Assembly (NCBI GenBank): GCA_963575745.1 | Contig: CAUYUJ010016371.1 | Span: forward strand, 310,470 to 374,469 | Direction: 5' to 3' | Source: Prorocentrum cordatum | Taxonomy: Eukaryota > Sar > Dinophyceae > Prorocentrales > Prorocentraceae | Length of the DNA stretch: 64,000 nt | Part shown: positions 50,641 to 62,929 of the stretch, one piece after another | How positions within the stretch are numbered: position 1 is the stretch's first letter | Layout of the letters: the number at the start of each line of letters is the position of its first letter | The notes under the pieces: model-generated | Told to the model about the DNA's origin: nothing | Database searches by the model: none | The model's input: the letters and a program-made list of their open reading frames with translations, nothing else | Translations under genes and position numbers: made by a program

Positions 50641-51154
50641 CTGTCAGACCGTCGGGCTTCCTCCGGCCACCTCTGGCTTCCTGCGGTGTACCGGGCCATT
50701 CTCGACTCGTCTGGCAATGCGTGCGCGGCATTCAACACGCGCTCGCCAGTTCCCGTCGGCAACCGCCATCGCGGCCGCATCAGCTGTACCAAACCGGCTG
50801 GCCGGTGTGACTTCGGCCCCCAGTTGTGCCAGCTTTGCTTCTTATGTTGTGGGAGGGCGGGTGGGACTGGGCATGCCATGCTTGACTCGCTCGAGCTGGC
50901 TAGCTTGACTCCTACTCCTACTCCTACTCCACCACCTCCTCATACTCCTCCCCCTCCTCCCTCCATCCATTGTCCATCCTCCATCCTCCATCTCTCCCGT
51001 TCTCCACATCGCCCACTGTTAGGGGTGGAACGGTCGTGCCGACTCGCTGCCGCTGCGCTCGCAAAGAGGGCGTGGCCAACCTCCCGCTCGTGGCACTGTT
51101 GCGGCGCCAGTCGGCTGCGCTGAGCGGGCGCTCACTGCCGTCGTGAACTCTTGC

Positions 51155-51350
51155 TCAACGTGTCGCGGCGGCCACGGCGACACGCTGTGCCCTGCGAGCC
51201 GATAGCGTGGTGCCTCGCTCCGCGGGGCGGGAGGCTTCGAAAGGGTCGGGACGTTGACGTTCGGGGCCCAGGACGTGGTCAGCGCGTCGCGTATCGCGGC
51301 GGGTTGCGGCAGGCCCGGCAGCGCGACGCGCTAAGCCAAAACTACCGACC
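51155..51350 (+). repeat. Dispersed repeat, copy at 51 kb (partner 6305-6515)
   Basis: Shares the GTGTCGCGGCGGC, GCGACACGCTGTG and ACTACCGACCGT landmarks with the 6.3-kb copy. Confidence 0.6.
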
Positions 51351-51923
51351 GTATACACTTGTGGATGCCACGACAATGGACACCCTTGCAGTCCTATCAT
51401 TGAATTTAACATGTGTTTTAGATGTCGGAAAAATGTCCTGGAAATGTTTTAAGCATGTATTTTTATATGGTCACACGTTTTTGTTCGGCCGCACACCTTT
51501 TCGGCTGGTAGGAGCCGGGCGCCACGAGGGAGGGGAAGGGGCGGGTGGTGGAAAGGGGCGCGCGCGCGCGCCGCACACCCCTTTTGGAGGCCCGGGTGGT
51601 TCACTGCAAAGAGAACGAAGGACAAGCACGAGGAGAGAGCAGGACAAAGGAACGGCTGGTAAGAAGCAACCGGCGTCGACTCTCTATCCCCTACGATTGA
51701 CAAGCCCAAAGCCGATGACAATCTCAGGGATCCGGCCTCAGAAACTTAGGGAATCATCAAGATCGGCGTCGAGATCGGGCGATGCCAACCATGGGGCGGG
51801 TTAGGACGGGGCAGGAGCAGGAGCAGCTGAAGAGGCGCCTGGCGGCGCGCGCCGGACCCTGCGCTGGTGAGGATCGAGAGCGCTGCCGAGCACTGTACCG
51901 GCAGGCTTCGAAATTCTGGCGGC

Positions 51924-52057
51924 GGGCTTCTCTTCCACCGCCACCACCATAGGCAGGAGGGGGAGGGGGCCCTCCTCCTCCTCCTCCTCCTCGTCCTCCT
52001 CCTCGTCCTCCTCCTTCCCCCCTCCAACTTACGGCGGTGGTGGTGGAAAACAGGCCC
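51924..52057. mobile_element. GGGCC inverted-repeat element with TCC core, copy 4
   Basis: The left end GGGCTTCTCTTCCACCGCCA and right end ACGGCGGTGGTGGTGGAAAA-CAGGCCC are inverted; the core is about 55 bp of TCC/TCG. Shortest copy of the family. Confidence 0.75.
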
Positions 52058-52059
52058 AT

Positions 52060-52550
52060 CATCTGGTGTTCGTCACGAACGGTCTCAAAACTGGCGGCCG
52101 GCGGCGGGCCGCCCCGGAGGACACGCTTGCCATTGGGCGAGGCGAAGTCCTGAGCGGGTGCCACGAGAGAAACGAAGCGGCAGGCTGGCGACAGCAGCCT
52201 GCGACGGCGCCAAGCGGGCCGCGGGATTGTCATGGAGCCTCGGCAACGGTTGTGTGTCTGACCATGGACCTCTTGTTCCCCATCACTGTTGGCAGCCTTT
52301 TTGCGCGAAAGCGGTGCGACTGCGTTGAACAAGGCCCGTCAGAATCGAACACTTCTCAGCAGGGGGGAGGGAAGGGGAAGAGGAAGAGACGAGAACTGCA
52401 CTTATACATCGTCCCGCGATGGGCTGCCGAAAGTTTCCCGTCCCAGGCGTGATGCGGTGCACTGACATCTGTTGCCTCTGGGATTTAGTGTTAAGGCAAT
52501 GTTACCGTCGAGAACCCAAAACAGTGATCTGTTGCACGGTGCACGTGCGC
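52060..52550. other. Unassigned sequence
   Basis: No gene recognised. Confidence 0.4.
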
Positions 52551-52554
52551 GCTA

Positions 52555-52870
52555 CGTGGTGCAAGATATTTGGAGTAAGCTACGTGGCGTAAGCATGATT
52601 CGCAAGGTATGTGATGAAAGATCTGCGGTGGAAGCTATGTGATGAAAGCTGTGTGGTGCAGGCTATGTGTTACAAGCGATGCTGTGTAGGACATGTGGTG
52701 TATGCTATGATGCGTGAGCTCTTTGGCGTATGCTATGTTGTGAACGCAGTGTGGTGTGAGCTATGTGGCGTAAGACATGTTACTGAACAATTGCTGCGTC
52801 AGGTGCGTGTCAGCTATGTGCTGTGAGCTTCCAAGTGTGACCTATGTGTCGTAGCCTATGTCGTGTAACA
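52555..52870 (+). repeat. Degenerate short tandem repeat, GTGGTGTAAGCTATGT-like
   Basis: The words GCTATGT, TGTGGTG and TGATGAAAG recur every 12-25 bp over about 300 bp. Confidence 0.65.
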
Positions 52871-53399
52871 TACATGGTGCATGGCGCATGACTCATGTCT
52901 GTGTAGATCTATGGAGAACCGGCTCGGGCTCAGACTCTGGAGGATGTCTGCAGCCGCGTGAGCCCCAGCGGGGGGTCCTGGCGGGGCGTCCGACACCCCA
53001 GCGTCGACTGGACTTTTTTTCGTCGCGGGCGCAAGCAGAAGCGCAGGCGCCGAGTTGAAAGGTCCGGGCCACGGGCCTGCCAAATTAGCAACGCGCGAGC
53101 CTAAAAGCACAGCGGCCGGGCCCGCACTCAGAACCTACCGCCGGTGGGGCCGCAGGCTGAAGGGGAGCTGGCTGAGAGCGTCGACTGGACACGCAGGGGC
53201 AGGATCCGCAAGGGGTCAGCGCTTGTCCATGGCGCCTGGGCGCCAGGGCACGGATGCCGCTCGCGCAGGAAGAGCAGGGGCGCGCTCCCCCCGCGGGAGG
53301 GGGTGTGCGCACACCGTGGCCCCCCCCAAGAGCGGAACGAAGGCACCCTCCACACCCGGCTTACGCGCCCCCCGAAACCTCCAGTGGCGTCCCTTCCCC

Positions 53400-54007
53400 C
53401 TTCCTCCTCCTCCCTCCCCCTCCCCCTCCTCCTCCTCCTCCTCCTCCTCCTCCTCCTCCTCCTCCTCCTCAATCCTCCTCCTCCTCCATCCTCCTCCTCT
53501 ATCCTCCTCCTCCATCCTCCTCCTCCTCCTCCTCGTCCTCCTCCTCCTCCTCCACCTACGACTGACTCCTCCTCCTCCTCCTCATCATCATCATCAGCAT
53601 CATCATCATCGCCATCATCCTCCTCCTCATCATCAGCAGCATCATCATCGTCATAATCAGAAGCAGCATCACCATCATCAGCAGCATCATCATCCTCATC
53701 GTCATCATCACTCACCATCATCTTCAGAACCATCAGCAGCAGCACCATCAGCAGCATCATCAGCAGCATCGTCATCATCATCAACAGCATTATCATCAGC
53801 ATTAGCATCAGCAGCAGGAGAAGCAACAGCAGTATCAGCAGCATCATGATCATCAGCAGCAGTATCATCACCATCATCATCGTCACCACCATCATCATCG
53901 TCATCATCACCTACATCAGAATTGTCTTACACTTCTTCATCGTCATCATCATCAGCATCGTCATCAACATCAGCATGTGCATCAACACCATCAGCATCAC
54001 CACTCCT

Positions 54008-54045
<38 letters not shown>

Positions 54046-54660
54046 TCTTATCATCATCACCATCATCATAATCAGCATCATCATCACCATCATGATCATC
54101 GTGATCATCAACATCATCAGCAGCAGCAGAAGCACAAACATCCGCATCAGCATCAGCAGCAGCAGCATCTCCATCGTCATCCTCAGAAGCAGCATCCGCA
54201 TCGGCATCGGCATCCGCATCATCATCGTCAGCATCATCATTATCAGCATCAGCAGCATCATCAGCAGCAGTATCATCATCAGCATCACCAGCATCCACAT
54301 CCTCATCATCAGCATCATCATCAGCATCAGCGTCATCATCACCATCATCATCACCACCATCATCATCATCACCATCATCAATATCAGCATCATCATCAAC
54401 ACTTTCGTCCTCGTCCTCATCCTCAGATTCATCCTCAGCCGCCTCCTCCTGCTCATCCTCCGGTGAGCTCTGAACTAGTGGCGCTCGGGTCATACTAACG
54501 CCACCCTCCTCCTCCTCCTCCTCCACCTCCTTCTCTTCCTCCTCTTCCTCCTCATCCATCCTCCATTCTCCCTCCTCCCTCCTCTCTCCTCCCTCCTCGT
54601 CCTCCTCCTCCTCCTCCTTCTCCTCCTCCTCCTCCTCCTCCTCCTCTTCCTCCTTCATGC
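53400..54660. repeat. (TCC)n - (CAT)n - (TCC)n block
   Basis: TCC at 53400-53580, CAT/CAG at 53580-54470, TCC at 54500-54660. Long frames on both strands are homopolymer artefacts. Confidence 0.95.
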
Positions 54661-54664
54661 CTTC

Positions 54665-55370
54665 CTCGGCATGGGGCGCGAGTTCTCGTGTGCCAGGGCG
54701 GCCCTGCTGCCGAAGCTGGACCGCTGATCTCATCGCATCATTTGTGCGGTTCTGATATAATTAGGAATTCAACGCGGGACTGGCCTTTTAGCCGTCGCAC
54801 TTATTGAGAAGCATGCTCATGGCAATCTTGCCAAATTCATGCTGGGAACAGCGCGCGGGCAACTAGCACTGTGTACAGATATTCAGAATACCCTCGCGAG
54901 CGCTGAAAATGAATTCCGAGCTACTTCGTCACAAGCTCGCGAAAAGTCTGGCGGTAGGGGGCAGGAGACCTGATTGGCGCCCTCGTGCCGCCGTCTCATC
55001 CGAGGGCCACCACTCATGACGCAATCTAGCATCTTGAACATGTCGTCCCTGACAAATTCGCGTGCAGAGCATAAAATGTAACTGAACGACAAAACGCGAT
55101 GGATCCATAGAGGCCCCAGGAACGTGCGGCCCGTTCCGTTGCACGCGGTGCGGCCTGCGGCGTCCCTGTTTACCAGCAGGACGAGCCAGCACCGGAAGTG
55201 CAGCCGCATGGACCACGCTGCTCCAGGCACACGGCGTGGCCCTCCAGGCTTCGTGGGCGCAGGAATCTCGAGGTGAGCCAGCGGGGCGCTTTTGCCTCCA
55301 CGGTGCTGCACTGCCCCAGCTCCAGGCACCGAATTCGCCCAAGGGGCGCCTGCTCCGCAGCCGCACGCCG
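54665..55370. other. Unassigned sequence
   Basis: No recognisable product. A minus frame (55404-54883) is Arg/Ser/Cys-rich without motifs. Confidence 0.4.
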
Positions 55371-55625
55371 GGAGGGAGGAGGAGGGGGAGGAGGAGGTTG
55401 ACAAGGGGGAGGAGGAGGAGGAGCAGGGGGAGGAGGAGGAGGAGGAGGAGGAGGNNNNNNNNNNNNNNNNNNNNNNNNNNNNNNNNNNNNNNNNNNNNNN
55501 NNNNNNNNNNNNNNNNNNNNNNNNNNNNNNNNNNNNNNNNNNNNNNNNNNNNNNCCTCCTCCTCCTCCTCCTCCTCCTCCTCCTCCTCCTCCTCCTCCTC
55601 CTCCTCCTCCTCCTCCTTCTCCTCC
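55370..55625. repeat. GGA tract, 100-N gap, TCC tract
   Basis: GGA to 55454, N at 55455-55554, then TCC from 55555. The purine strand switches across the gap. Confidence 0.95.
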
Positions 55626-55629
55626 TCCC

Positions 55630-56830
55630 CTCCGAGTCGTAGCAAGAATTGCGACGGGAGGTTGTTCGCTAATTTCGGCCTCTGGGAGCTCATACCAGAC
55701 CTTGGGACCGTCCCAAAAAACGCTCAGGATGAGAAAGCGGTCCCGGGGAGTAGGTCGAGACCTAGGGATGTTGACCTCTGGGGGTTGACCTCTGGGGGAA
55801 AGGGCCGTGGCCCTTGATTAGATTAGGGAGGGAAACGGCATAAGCATAACCTTTCGGCGGTCCGCCCAGATTTCTTGGATCTGCGCTGGATCCCTCTCCG
55901 TGTCGCGCGGAGCGCGCTGGAAGCCTCTGCGGACGTCGTGGGCCAGTTGTGGGCCGGGCGCCCTGGCCCTCGACAGGCGGCGACCCTCACAGTGGGCCGG
56001 AGAGTACATCGCGGCGATTGGACAGGGTGCGGGGGAGAGAGGAGCACGCATCGGCGACCGGGAGCGGCAAGGGCGGTGAAGGGGGTGGCATGGATACGGA
56101 GGGTGAGCGAGTGGAGGCCGGAGGGCGGGGGGGGGGTCAGGGTGGGGGGAGATGGGCTGCAGCGCGGGAGGGGGAACGAGGGGGGGGAGTCGTAGGTGGA
56201 TATGGGGGGGGGAATGGGGGAGGATAGAGGAATGAGAGAGGGGAGGGAGGAGGAGAGAGGAGGCACGGGGGAAAGATGAGGCATCTAGAGGACAAGCGGG
56301 GCTGCGTACTTGGACTGCGTGTTGCGGAGGAGGGAAGGGCCCTCGGGGCACACCCCGCAGCGAACGACAACCACCCCGGAGGGCCTACGGGCCAGCGCAG
56401 CGGCGGGTGGCACGAGAAAGTGTGCCTAGGAGGTGTTGGGAGAAGGAGGGGACAGGGATACGAGATGGGGTGGGAGGGGCACACGGGGAAAATAAAAGGG
56501 GAAGGAGGGAGGGGCAACGGGAGGGCGCCGGCAGCTGGGCCAGGGGATGGAAGGGGGGCGGGGAGATGGAGGGCAGGGAAGCGGAGCGGAAAGAAAGGGG
56601 GGGGGGGGAGGCAGCAGGAGAGGAGGAGCGAGGGAGGAGGGGAGAGGCAGCGGTCGGAAGAGAGAGGGGGGGGAAGAACGACTGATGGGGACGGGCGGCG
56701 ACGGCGGCCGCACGCCAGGGAGGCCAGTCGGGCTGATGGGCTCGGCGCGGTCTGGGCGCCGCGCGCTCGCCCGCGGCAGGCGGGGGCCGGCACCTGGCGC
56801 GCACCTGGGAGCGGCGGCGGGGCCCCTGCG
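55630..56830. other. Unassigned, partly G/A-rich sequence
   Basis: 55630-56100 holds no product I recognise. 56100-56680 is strongly purine-rich (GGGGGAGG words) and gives spurious Ser/Pro frames on the minus strand. Confidence 0.4.
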
Positions 56831-56837
56831 GCTGTCG

Positions 56838-56942
56838 GGGGGGAGGGGGAGGAGGAGGAGGAGGAGGAGAAGGAGGAGGAGGAGGAGGAGGAGAAGGAGG
56901 AGGAGGAGGAGGAGGAGGAGGAGGAGGAGCAGGAGGAGGACA
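56838..56942. repeat. (GGA)n tract
   Basis: GGA with GAA interruptions. Confidence 0.95.
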
Positions 56943-57229
56943 CGGACCGACCGACACCTCTGGGGGCAAGGGTTACATCCGAACACCTCAACAGCGCCCT
57001 AGGACCGACATATCTGCCGCGAGTTTCAAGCCTCCAGCCCGCTCGCAACTCACAGAGCCTTTAAGCCCCCGAGCTTCCACACGAAAGAACCTAAGTTTTT
57101 AAACCCCAAGAGACGGGCCGCGGACCCAGTAAGGCTATCGCCGAAACCCGAATCCCGAAAAACACGGACCGTATCAGCCTGAGTGCGGGCACGTCTCGGC
57201 GGCCTCAAGGCGGAGGGGAGGATCGGAGG

Positions 57230-57690
57230 AGGGGGCGGAGGGGCAACAGCCTCGGCGGCAGCAAACGGAGCCTCAGAGGAAGTATGAGAAGCAGCACATC
57301 GCATAGCAGTGGTCGCAATACGATCACCCACAGACATCGGTAGAGCAGACAATCGCATCCCATCGTCAATTGACGCCGCACCACCTGCATTGAAAGGTAA
57401 CGTAGAACCACAACCCCTCTGCAGATCATCCCGTGGATCGAGTTGCTCTGCACAGCCATTCACCAATAGAGGGGTCCAGGCTCCCGCCGAAGCGGCACCG
57501 ATAGGAGAAGAAGGAGAACATCGCATATGTGTGTCGCAATACTGATCATTCCCAAACAGATTCGGTAGAGCAGACTGGTGCATCTCATCGCCACGAGACG
57601 TCGCACCATTGAAAGGTAAAGAGGCAGAACCACCATCTCTGAAGTGATCATCGCGTGATTCGAATCGCTCACCATGAACATTTATAAATC
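57230..57690 (-). repeat. 225-bp tandem duplication in the 3' region of the truncated LINE
   Basis: CGGTAGAGCAGAC recurs at 57338 and 57563, and TTGAAAGGTAA, CGCATA-GTGGTCGCAATA and GATCGAGTTGC-type words keep the same order, giving two units of about 225 bp. They lie just downstream of the LINE stop codon, so they are probably its 3' untranslated region. Confidence 0.7.
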
Positions 57691-59950
57691 GTCCGTCAGG
57701 AATGTCTGAAGGATGCGCTCGAGATGGTTCATCGGCGCTACCCCGACCTTCTTGGTGGCCCCCAGCTGCTCCAAGCAACATATCAACGCGTTGAGTGAAG
57801 GTTCGCTCGTGAGCAAAATTTTGACCTGTCCCTCCTTGTGCGCACTCTGGATCTTGATGAAGGGGAACTTCTCCATGACAGCTTCCAGGTGGAGCTCCTT
57901 GACCTCGGTGTGCCACTCCGTGAAGCGCTGCTGGTTCCTGACGCCGACGCTTACCCCTGCCCCGCGAACTCCTTCCGAAAGGCATACCAGCGCTGCCAGG
58001 GGAATCGTTCCTGTCTTCTCGACCTCCGACTCCTTGCCGCGCGCACGAAGCTCTTGTGCATTCTCCACCCACGCTCGAACTCTGGCCTTCGACTTCTGTA
58101 CGGGCGCGGCGCTGTCGTGCATCAGCAGTGTGACGAGGGTGATGGCTTCTTGTTGGCGGGTTCTCATGGTAACGTTGAAAAGCAGTTTCATGAGGAACGG
58201 CACGGCCTTCTGAATGGTTGCCATGTCCATTGACTCAGATGACTCCATCTCTTCCTTCTCGACCATCTTGTTGGACGGCTTCTTGGTGAGGGCGCGCTTG
58301 GGCAGGTTGCCGCCGCCGGCAGCTGGGCGCCTCCGGCCTTGCTCGGGGGAGGCTCGGCGCAGACGAAGTCACTGCAGGCACCGCCGTGAACATGCCAAAC
58401 AAATTCAGGAAGAGGAAATGGGAGATGGGTAACAAGATGCCGCTGTAGAAAAAGCTCGAGAGATGAAAATGGCTCAAGACATACGGGGCACACTCTGACT
58501 TCTGGGTCATGCATCGGTGGATCATAAATTGACGCATCAAATCTGCAACGACCATATCTGCACGCGTTCACAAGGTGTCGTACTGCTGTATCCCTAGACC
58601 GAAACGTAGACGAACAAGCCACACAGTGATTAGTTACCACCACCTTAGATATCAATGACTGCAATCCATGTTGGCCTCCAGAGGCCTGCGTCTGATGCGC
58701 TAGTAGAACCCGCCCAAAAACAAACCGACGCTCGCACACAAGCCCGTCAGCTGTAAGAAGCTCACACACGTGGTCCCCAGTCGCGAGTTCCACAAGGTCA
58801 GGAGGTTCCAAGCTGTCGGGGTCCTTGCGCAGAAGCCACTCAGCCCGAAATTGTTGAACTTCAAATCTCTGAAAGGCCCCAAAAGCAGGAGCACTCCCAC
58901 GGAATATGTTGAGATAATCCCCACCCGTCTCATCCACCACGGTCGCCCCCTCCTCCGTGCATCTCATATAGTCGACATCCAGGAAAAACTGCCGAGCCCA
59001 CGGATTGGTACGTGATGTATCCATCGACCTCGGGGCAACATTGGGGTACCAAGGAAAGGGCGACTCAGGGGGCTTCTCGAGGTCCAAGGAGCCGAAAACA
59101 GCGGTCAGCTGCTGCATATTCCACTCGGGTGATCGCGCCACTTGTTGCCACTCTCTGAGCCTCTGGACACGAACTTCTAGGCCTATAGGGACAAGGCCAG
59201 CACGCCGCCGAATTGCGTGTGCAGGAGGTGTACGTATGACAGTAGACTCCTTCCCAGCCGCATCAGTCACTGTATGAGACACAGCAACACCACATAGGAG
59301 CACACGAGGATACCGGAGACATATCGAATCTAGCGTGGCTTCTTCAGGTTCAGAAAGAACAAGCGCAGTAAGCCCTGAAACAGCAGCACCAATAACATAA
59401 CTGCGAAAAGCCATTTGTGTAGCACGCCAGGAGGTGCTTTGGAACCAGAAACGACGCATGTGAGCCCAGCCTCGGGACACTGCAGAACATCTGGAAGCAA
59501 CTTCAGGAGCCCAGGATCCAGGAGGAGTGAACCACGTCCCCAAGAAAGGGATAATCGGAAGAACGACCCCAGGTAGAGCATCCGATCCGTGGCCCTGAAA
59601 TACAGCCCTGGAAAACCGATGAGCACCATGTCCCACGAAGTGGGGGAGCACTTGGTTTTTGCCATCAGCCTGGTGAATGCCATGAGCATTGATCTGCTGG
59701 TTCAACACTCTGTCAGGGCGTGCGATAATCTCCTGCGCTGCGGCAACATCTGCGACGACGTGTGTCTTGTTGAGGTCGTCTGCAAACACGCGTAACGAGA
59801 GATCGCACCGTTCTCCCGTTATAGCACACGTACCTTCAAGCAAGGACGGATGTGCAGCATGATGTGGAACTTGCCAGGCACGGATTGGTGGTACGAAGGC
59901 CTCCTGGAAAACTGTAGCCGCATTCGAGTCCCCCATGTAGTTCCCGTCGC
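57682..59950 (-). pseudogene. 5'-truncated LINE, second half of ORF2
   Basis: Coding sense starts near 59945 and meets RVFADDLNKTHV (motif C, FADD) within about 160 nt, so RT motifs before it are missing. Then come the thumb region, FFLDVDYMRCTEEG, and Cys/His fingers (CVACSSTFRSRDTAVRHLVN and CPVCLEPFSSLELFLQRHLV). At 58345-58349 (G5 plus strand) adding one base restores the frame into a 190-residue C-terminal domain (ATIQKAVPFLMKLLFNVTMR, later KVGVAPMNHLERILQTFLTD), ending at a stop at 57682. This family differs from the 30-37 kb LINE. The 5' break coincides with a GGA tract. Confidence 0.8.
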
Positions 59951-60510
59951 AGTTTTTGGAGGACACGGAGGAGGACGAGGAGGAGGACGAGGAGGAGGGA
60001 GTGGGGGGAGCAGAGGAGAGGGGAAGGGAAGACAGAGTGGGAGAGGGATCCAGTCGGCCAGCGGCTTGGCGATCGTGCTCGGTGGGCGCGGTCTGGCCCA
60101 AGGCTGGTGGCCCACGTGCACCGCCGTCGCAACCGTCCCAGAGAGGAGGGAGGGAGGAGGGAGGAGGCAGGCGCAGGCGCGGGGGGGGCTGGAGAGGGAT
60201 GCTGATCATCTGGGTGTGTGAGCCTACTGGGGTTGTCAAGTTCTGGGGCCGTGAAGCGTGGTGTAGCCTCTGGCAAAACGCCCCGACGGCAGGACTGGTG
60301 GCGCGACGAGGACCCCTGACAACAAGACGACCATGGTTGAGGAGGGAAGCGGGGAGTGGGAGGAAGCGCAGGAGCGGGAGGAGGAGCAGGAGGAGGAGCA
60401 GGAGGAGGAGCAGGAGGAGGAGGAGGAGGAGGAGGAGCAGGAGGAGCAGGAGGAGCAGGAGGAGCAGGAGGAGCAGGAGGAGCAGAAGGAAATGGAGGAC
60501 ATGGAGGAGG
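59950..60510. repeat. GGA/GGAGCA tracts flanking unassigned GC-rich sequence
   Basis: 59955-60030 and 60355-60500 are GGA and GGAGCA repeats; 60050-60340 has no recognisable product. Confidence 0.8.
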
Positions 60511-60714
60511 ACGGCATGGAGGTCGCCGACGCCGACGGCGACGCCGCCGCCGCAGACGACGACGACGCCGCCGACGACGACGGCGCTGGCGACGGGCCGC
60601 GCCTTGTCCTAGGGGCGAGCGGCGCCCGCGCCCGCGCGAGCGCTCGAGCCGCGGCGGCGCGCCCCCAGGAGGCCCCACCTCCACCTGGACCTCCACAGGG
60701 CTCGAGCGCACATC

Positions 60715-60725
60715 ATCAACACTCA

Positions 60726-60778
<53 letters not shown>

Positions 60779-61068
60779 ACATCATCATCATCATCATCAT
60801 CATCATCAGCAGCATCATCACCATCATCAGCATGATCATAATCATCAGCATAATCACCATCCTCATTCTCATCCTCAGCATCATCCCCATCATCATCCTC
60901 ATAATCATCATCATCAGCATCGTCATCATCATCATCATCGTCATCATCATCATCATCATTACCATCATCATCACCGTCACCATCACCACCGCCGTCATCA
61001 CCTTCATCTTCGTCATCATCATCACCATAATCAGCATCACCAACATCATCATCATCATCATCATGATG

Positions 61069-61105
<37 letters not shown>

Positions 61106-61270
61106 ACATCATCATCATCATCATAGTCATCATCAACATCATCACCATCACCACCGCGATTATCATCATGAGCACCAGCATTACCACCGTCACCGTCATC
61201 ATCATCTTTATCATCACCATCATCATCACCATCACCAGCATCTTCATCATCTCCAGCATCTTCATCATTG
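60715..61270. repeat. (CAT)n tract
   Basis: CATCAT with CAGCAT, CACCAT and CGTCAT variants. Confidence 0.95.
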
Positions 61271-62360
61271 CTAAGCAGTCTTGCCCGTGCTCGTCTTGTC
61301 TTCGTGCTCCCTCGCTCTGTCTTCGTCCCGGCTCGGCGGCTCAACGCGGAGCCAACGAGAGGGGACGGCCCCGACCAGAATCGCCAGAGCACCGTGTCGG
61401 CATTCGCCCTGGCCCTCCACAGCCGCGACGCCTGGCGCTCTCCGGGCTGGTCACCCCGCGCCTCCCGGGGCTCCTCGGCACCGCCTTCGGTACTCGGCCC
61501 TCCCGAAGCTCCCGACGGCTGGGGCACAGCACTCGGGCGCTCGAGCGCAGGAGGCCTCCCACGAGAAGAAAGCCTCCCACGAGAGAAAAGCCCCCCACGA
61601 GAGAGAAGCCCCCCACGAGGAGCCCAGGGGGGGGCACCCCGGAGGCACGCGCAGGGTGCTTCTTGGCATGGGCCTCCCCGGAGCACGGTCCCCCTGCTGC
61701 CACGAGGCGCGCGCGGGGCAGGGGGCGCGGGGGCTCCTCTGGCCATGGCCACCCTCGGCCACGGGCGGGCTCCACGGGCCCAGGGCTCCACGACCCGAGC
61801 CCCTCCCGCAGTGCTGCCCCCGCGGTGGGAGTGTTGCGCAGGCGCCCGGCGCATTCGAGACCGGGGACGTGCGGGCCCCGGCAATGCACACCACCACCAC
61901 CTCCATGCCCCCCTGCCTCCGCCACCCTCGTCTCCCTCCCCCTCTCCCCCGGGAGCGGGAGGGGACGAGGGAGCCAGCGGTGGCGCACACCTCTGCGAGC
62001 CCCGCGGAGAGGGCGGCGGCCCGGGATGGGGAGGGCGCCGACCGGCGTGGAAGGAGCGCGGCGCTGCGGGCGGCGGGAGCCGCAAGGGGGACGGGGGGGG
62101 CGGGGGGGGCGGGAGAGGGAGGCGGCCCGTCTCGCGCTCCCCATCGGCGGGCGGCCTCGCTTCGGCCCTGAGCGGCGGGAGGGAAGCGCGGAGGAGAGGG
62201 CCTCCGCGGAAGGCGGCGGGCGGCGGGGCTTCTCGGAAGCCCTCGCGCCCTCCGGGAGGCTTTGTGCGTCTTCGGGGACGGCTCAAACAGCTTGTGGGAT
62301 TGTGGGAAGGCCGGATGCCTCCCGAGCCTTCTGATAAGGCCCGCCCCTTCCCTCTTCCCC
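61270..62360. other. Unassigned GC-rich sequence with an 18-bp repeat at 61556-61620
   Basis: Four units of GCCTCCCACGAGAGAAAA-like sequence lie at 61556-61620. The long open frames are Arg/Ala/Pro-rich in all phases and not convincing as genes. Confidence 0.5.
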
Positions 62361-62361
62361 T

Positions 62362-62620
62362 CCAGGCACGCCGCCGATGGCTACTCTGCGCCCTCTCGGG
62401 GGGTATCGCCACTTTTCCCGCGCGCTCTGTGCCTCGCTGTTCCGCACTGACAACCTTTCCCCCCCAGGCTCGCCGCCGATAGCTACCCTGCGCCCTCACG
62501 GGGGGCATCGCCACTCTTCCCGCGCGCTCTGTGCCTCTCTCTTCCGCACGGACCGCTTTTCCCCCCCAGGCTCGCCGCCGATAGCTACCCTGCGCCCTCA
62601 CGGGGGGTATCGCTACTTTA
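62362..62620 (+). repeat. 102-bp tandem repeat, 2.5 units
   Basis: CCAGGCTCGCCGCCGATAGC starts units at 62362, 62464 and 62566, each followed by GGGGGGTATCGCCAC and TTCCGCACGGACC. Diverged relics continue to about 62880. Unrelated in sequence to the 102-bp array at 25.4 kb. Confidence 0.9.
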
Positions 62621-62929
62621 GTAGTGGAAACTATTGGTTTTCAAAATGTTTGGTCTTTAGAAGCTCTGCGTGGCAACGCCCCCGTCGCCACGCGTGCCCT
62701 CTGCGTGCCTGCGGGGGCGCCGCCACGTAGAAGTGCTGGAGACCGAGCATTTGGGGCGTCGCTACGCACGCCCTCTGCGTGGCTGCGACCATTTGTTAAA
62801 ACCCTAAAACCAATTAAATTCACTAACAAGGTACTCTTCCCGCGCTCTCTGTGCCTCTCTGTTCCGCACGGACCGTCTGCTCAGCCCGAGCGGAACTCTC
62901 TTTCACTTCTGCGCACGAGCGCAGCAGCC

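Noticed and set aside
61268-62482. 404-codon plus-strand frame
   Set aside because: Arg/Ala/Pro/Gly composition in three overlapping frames, starts inside a CAT tract and ends in a tandem repeat.
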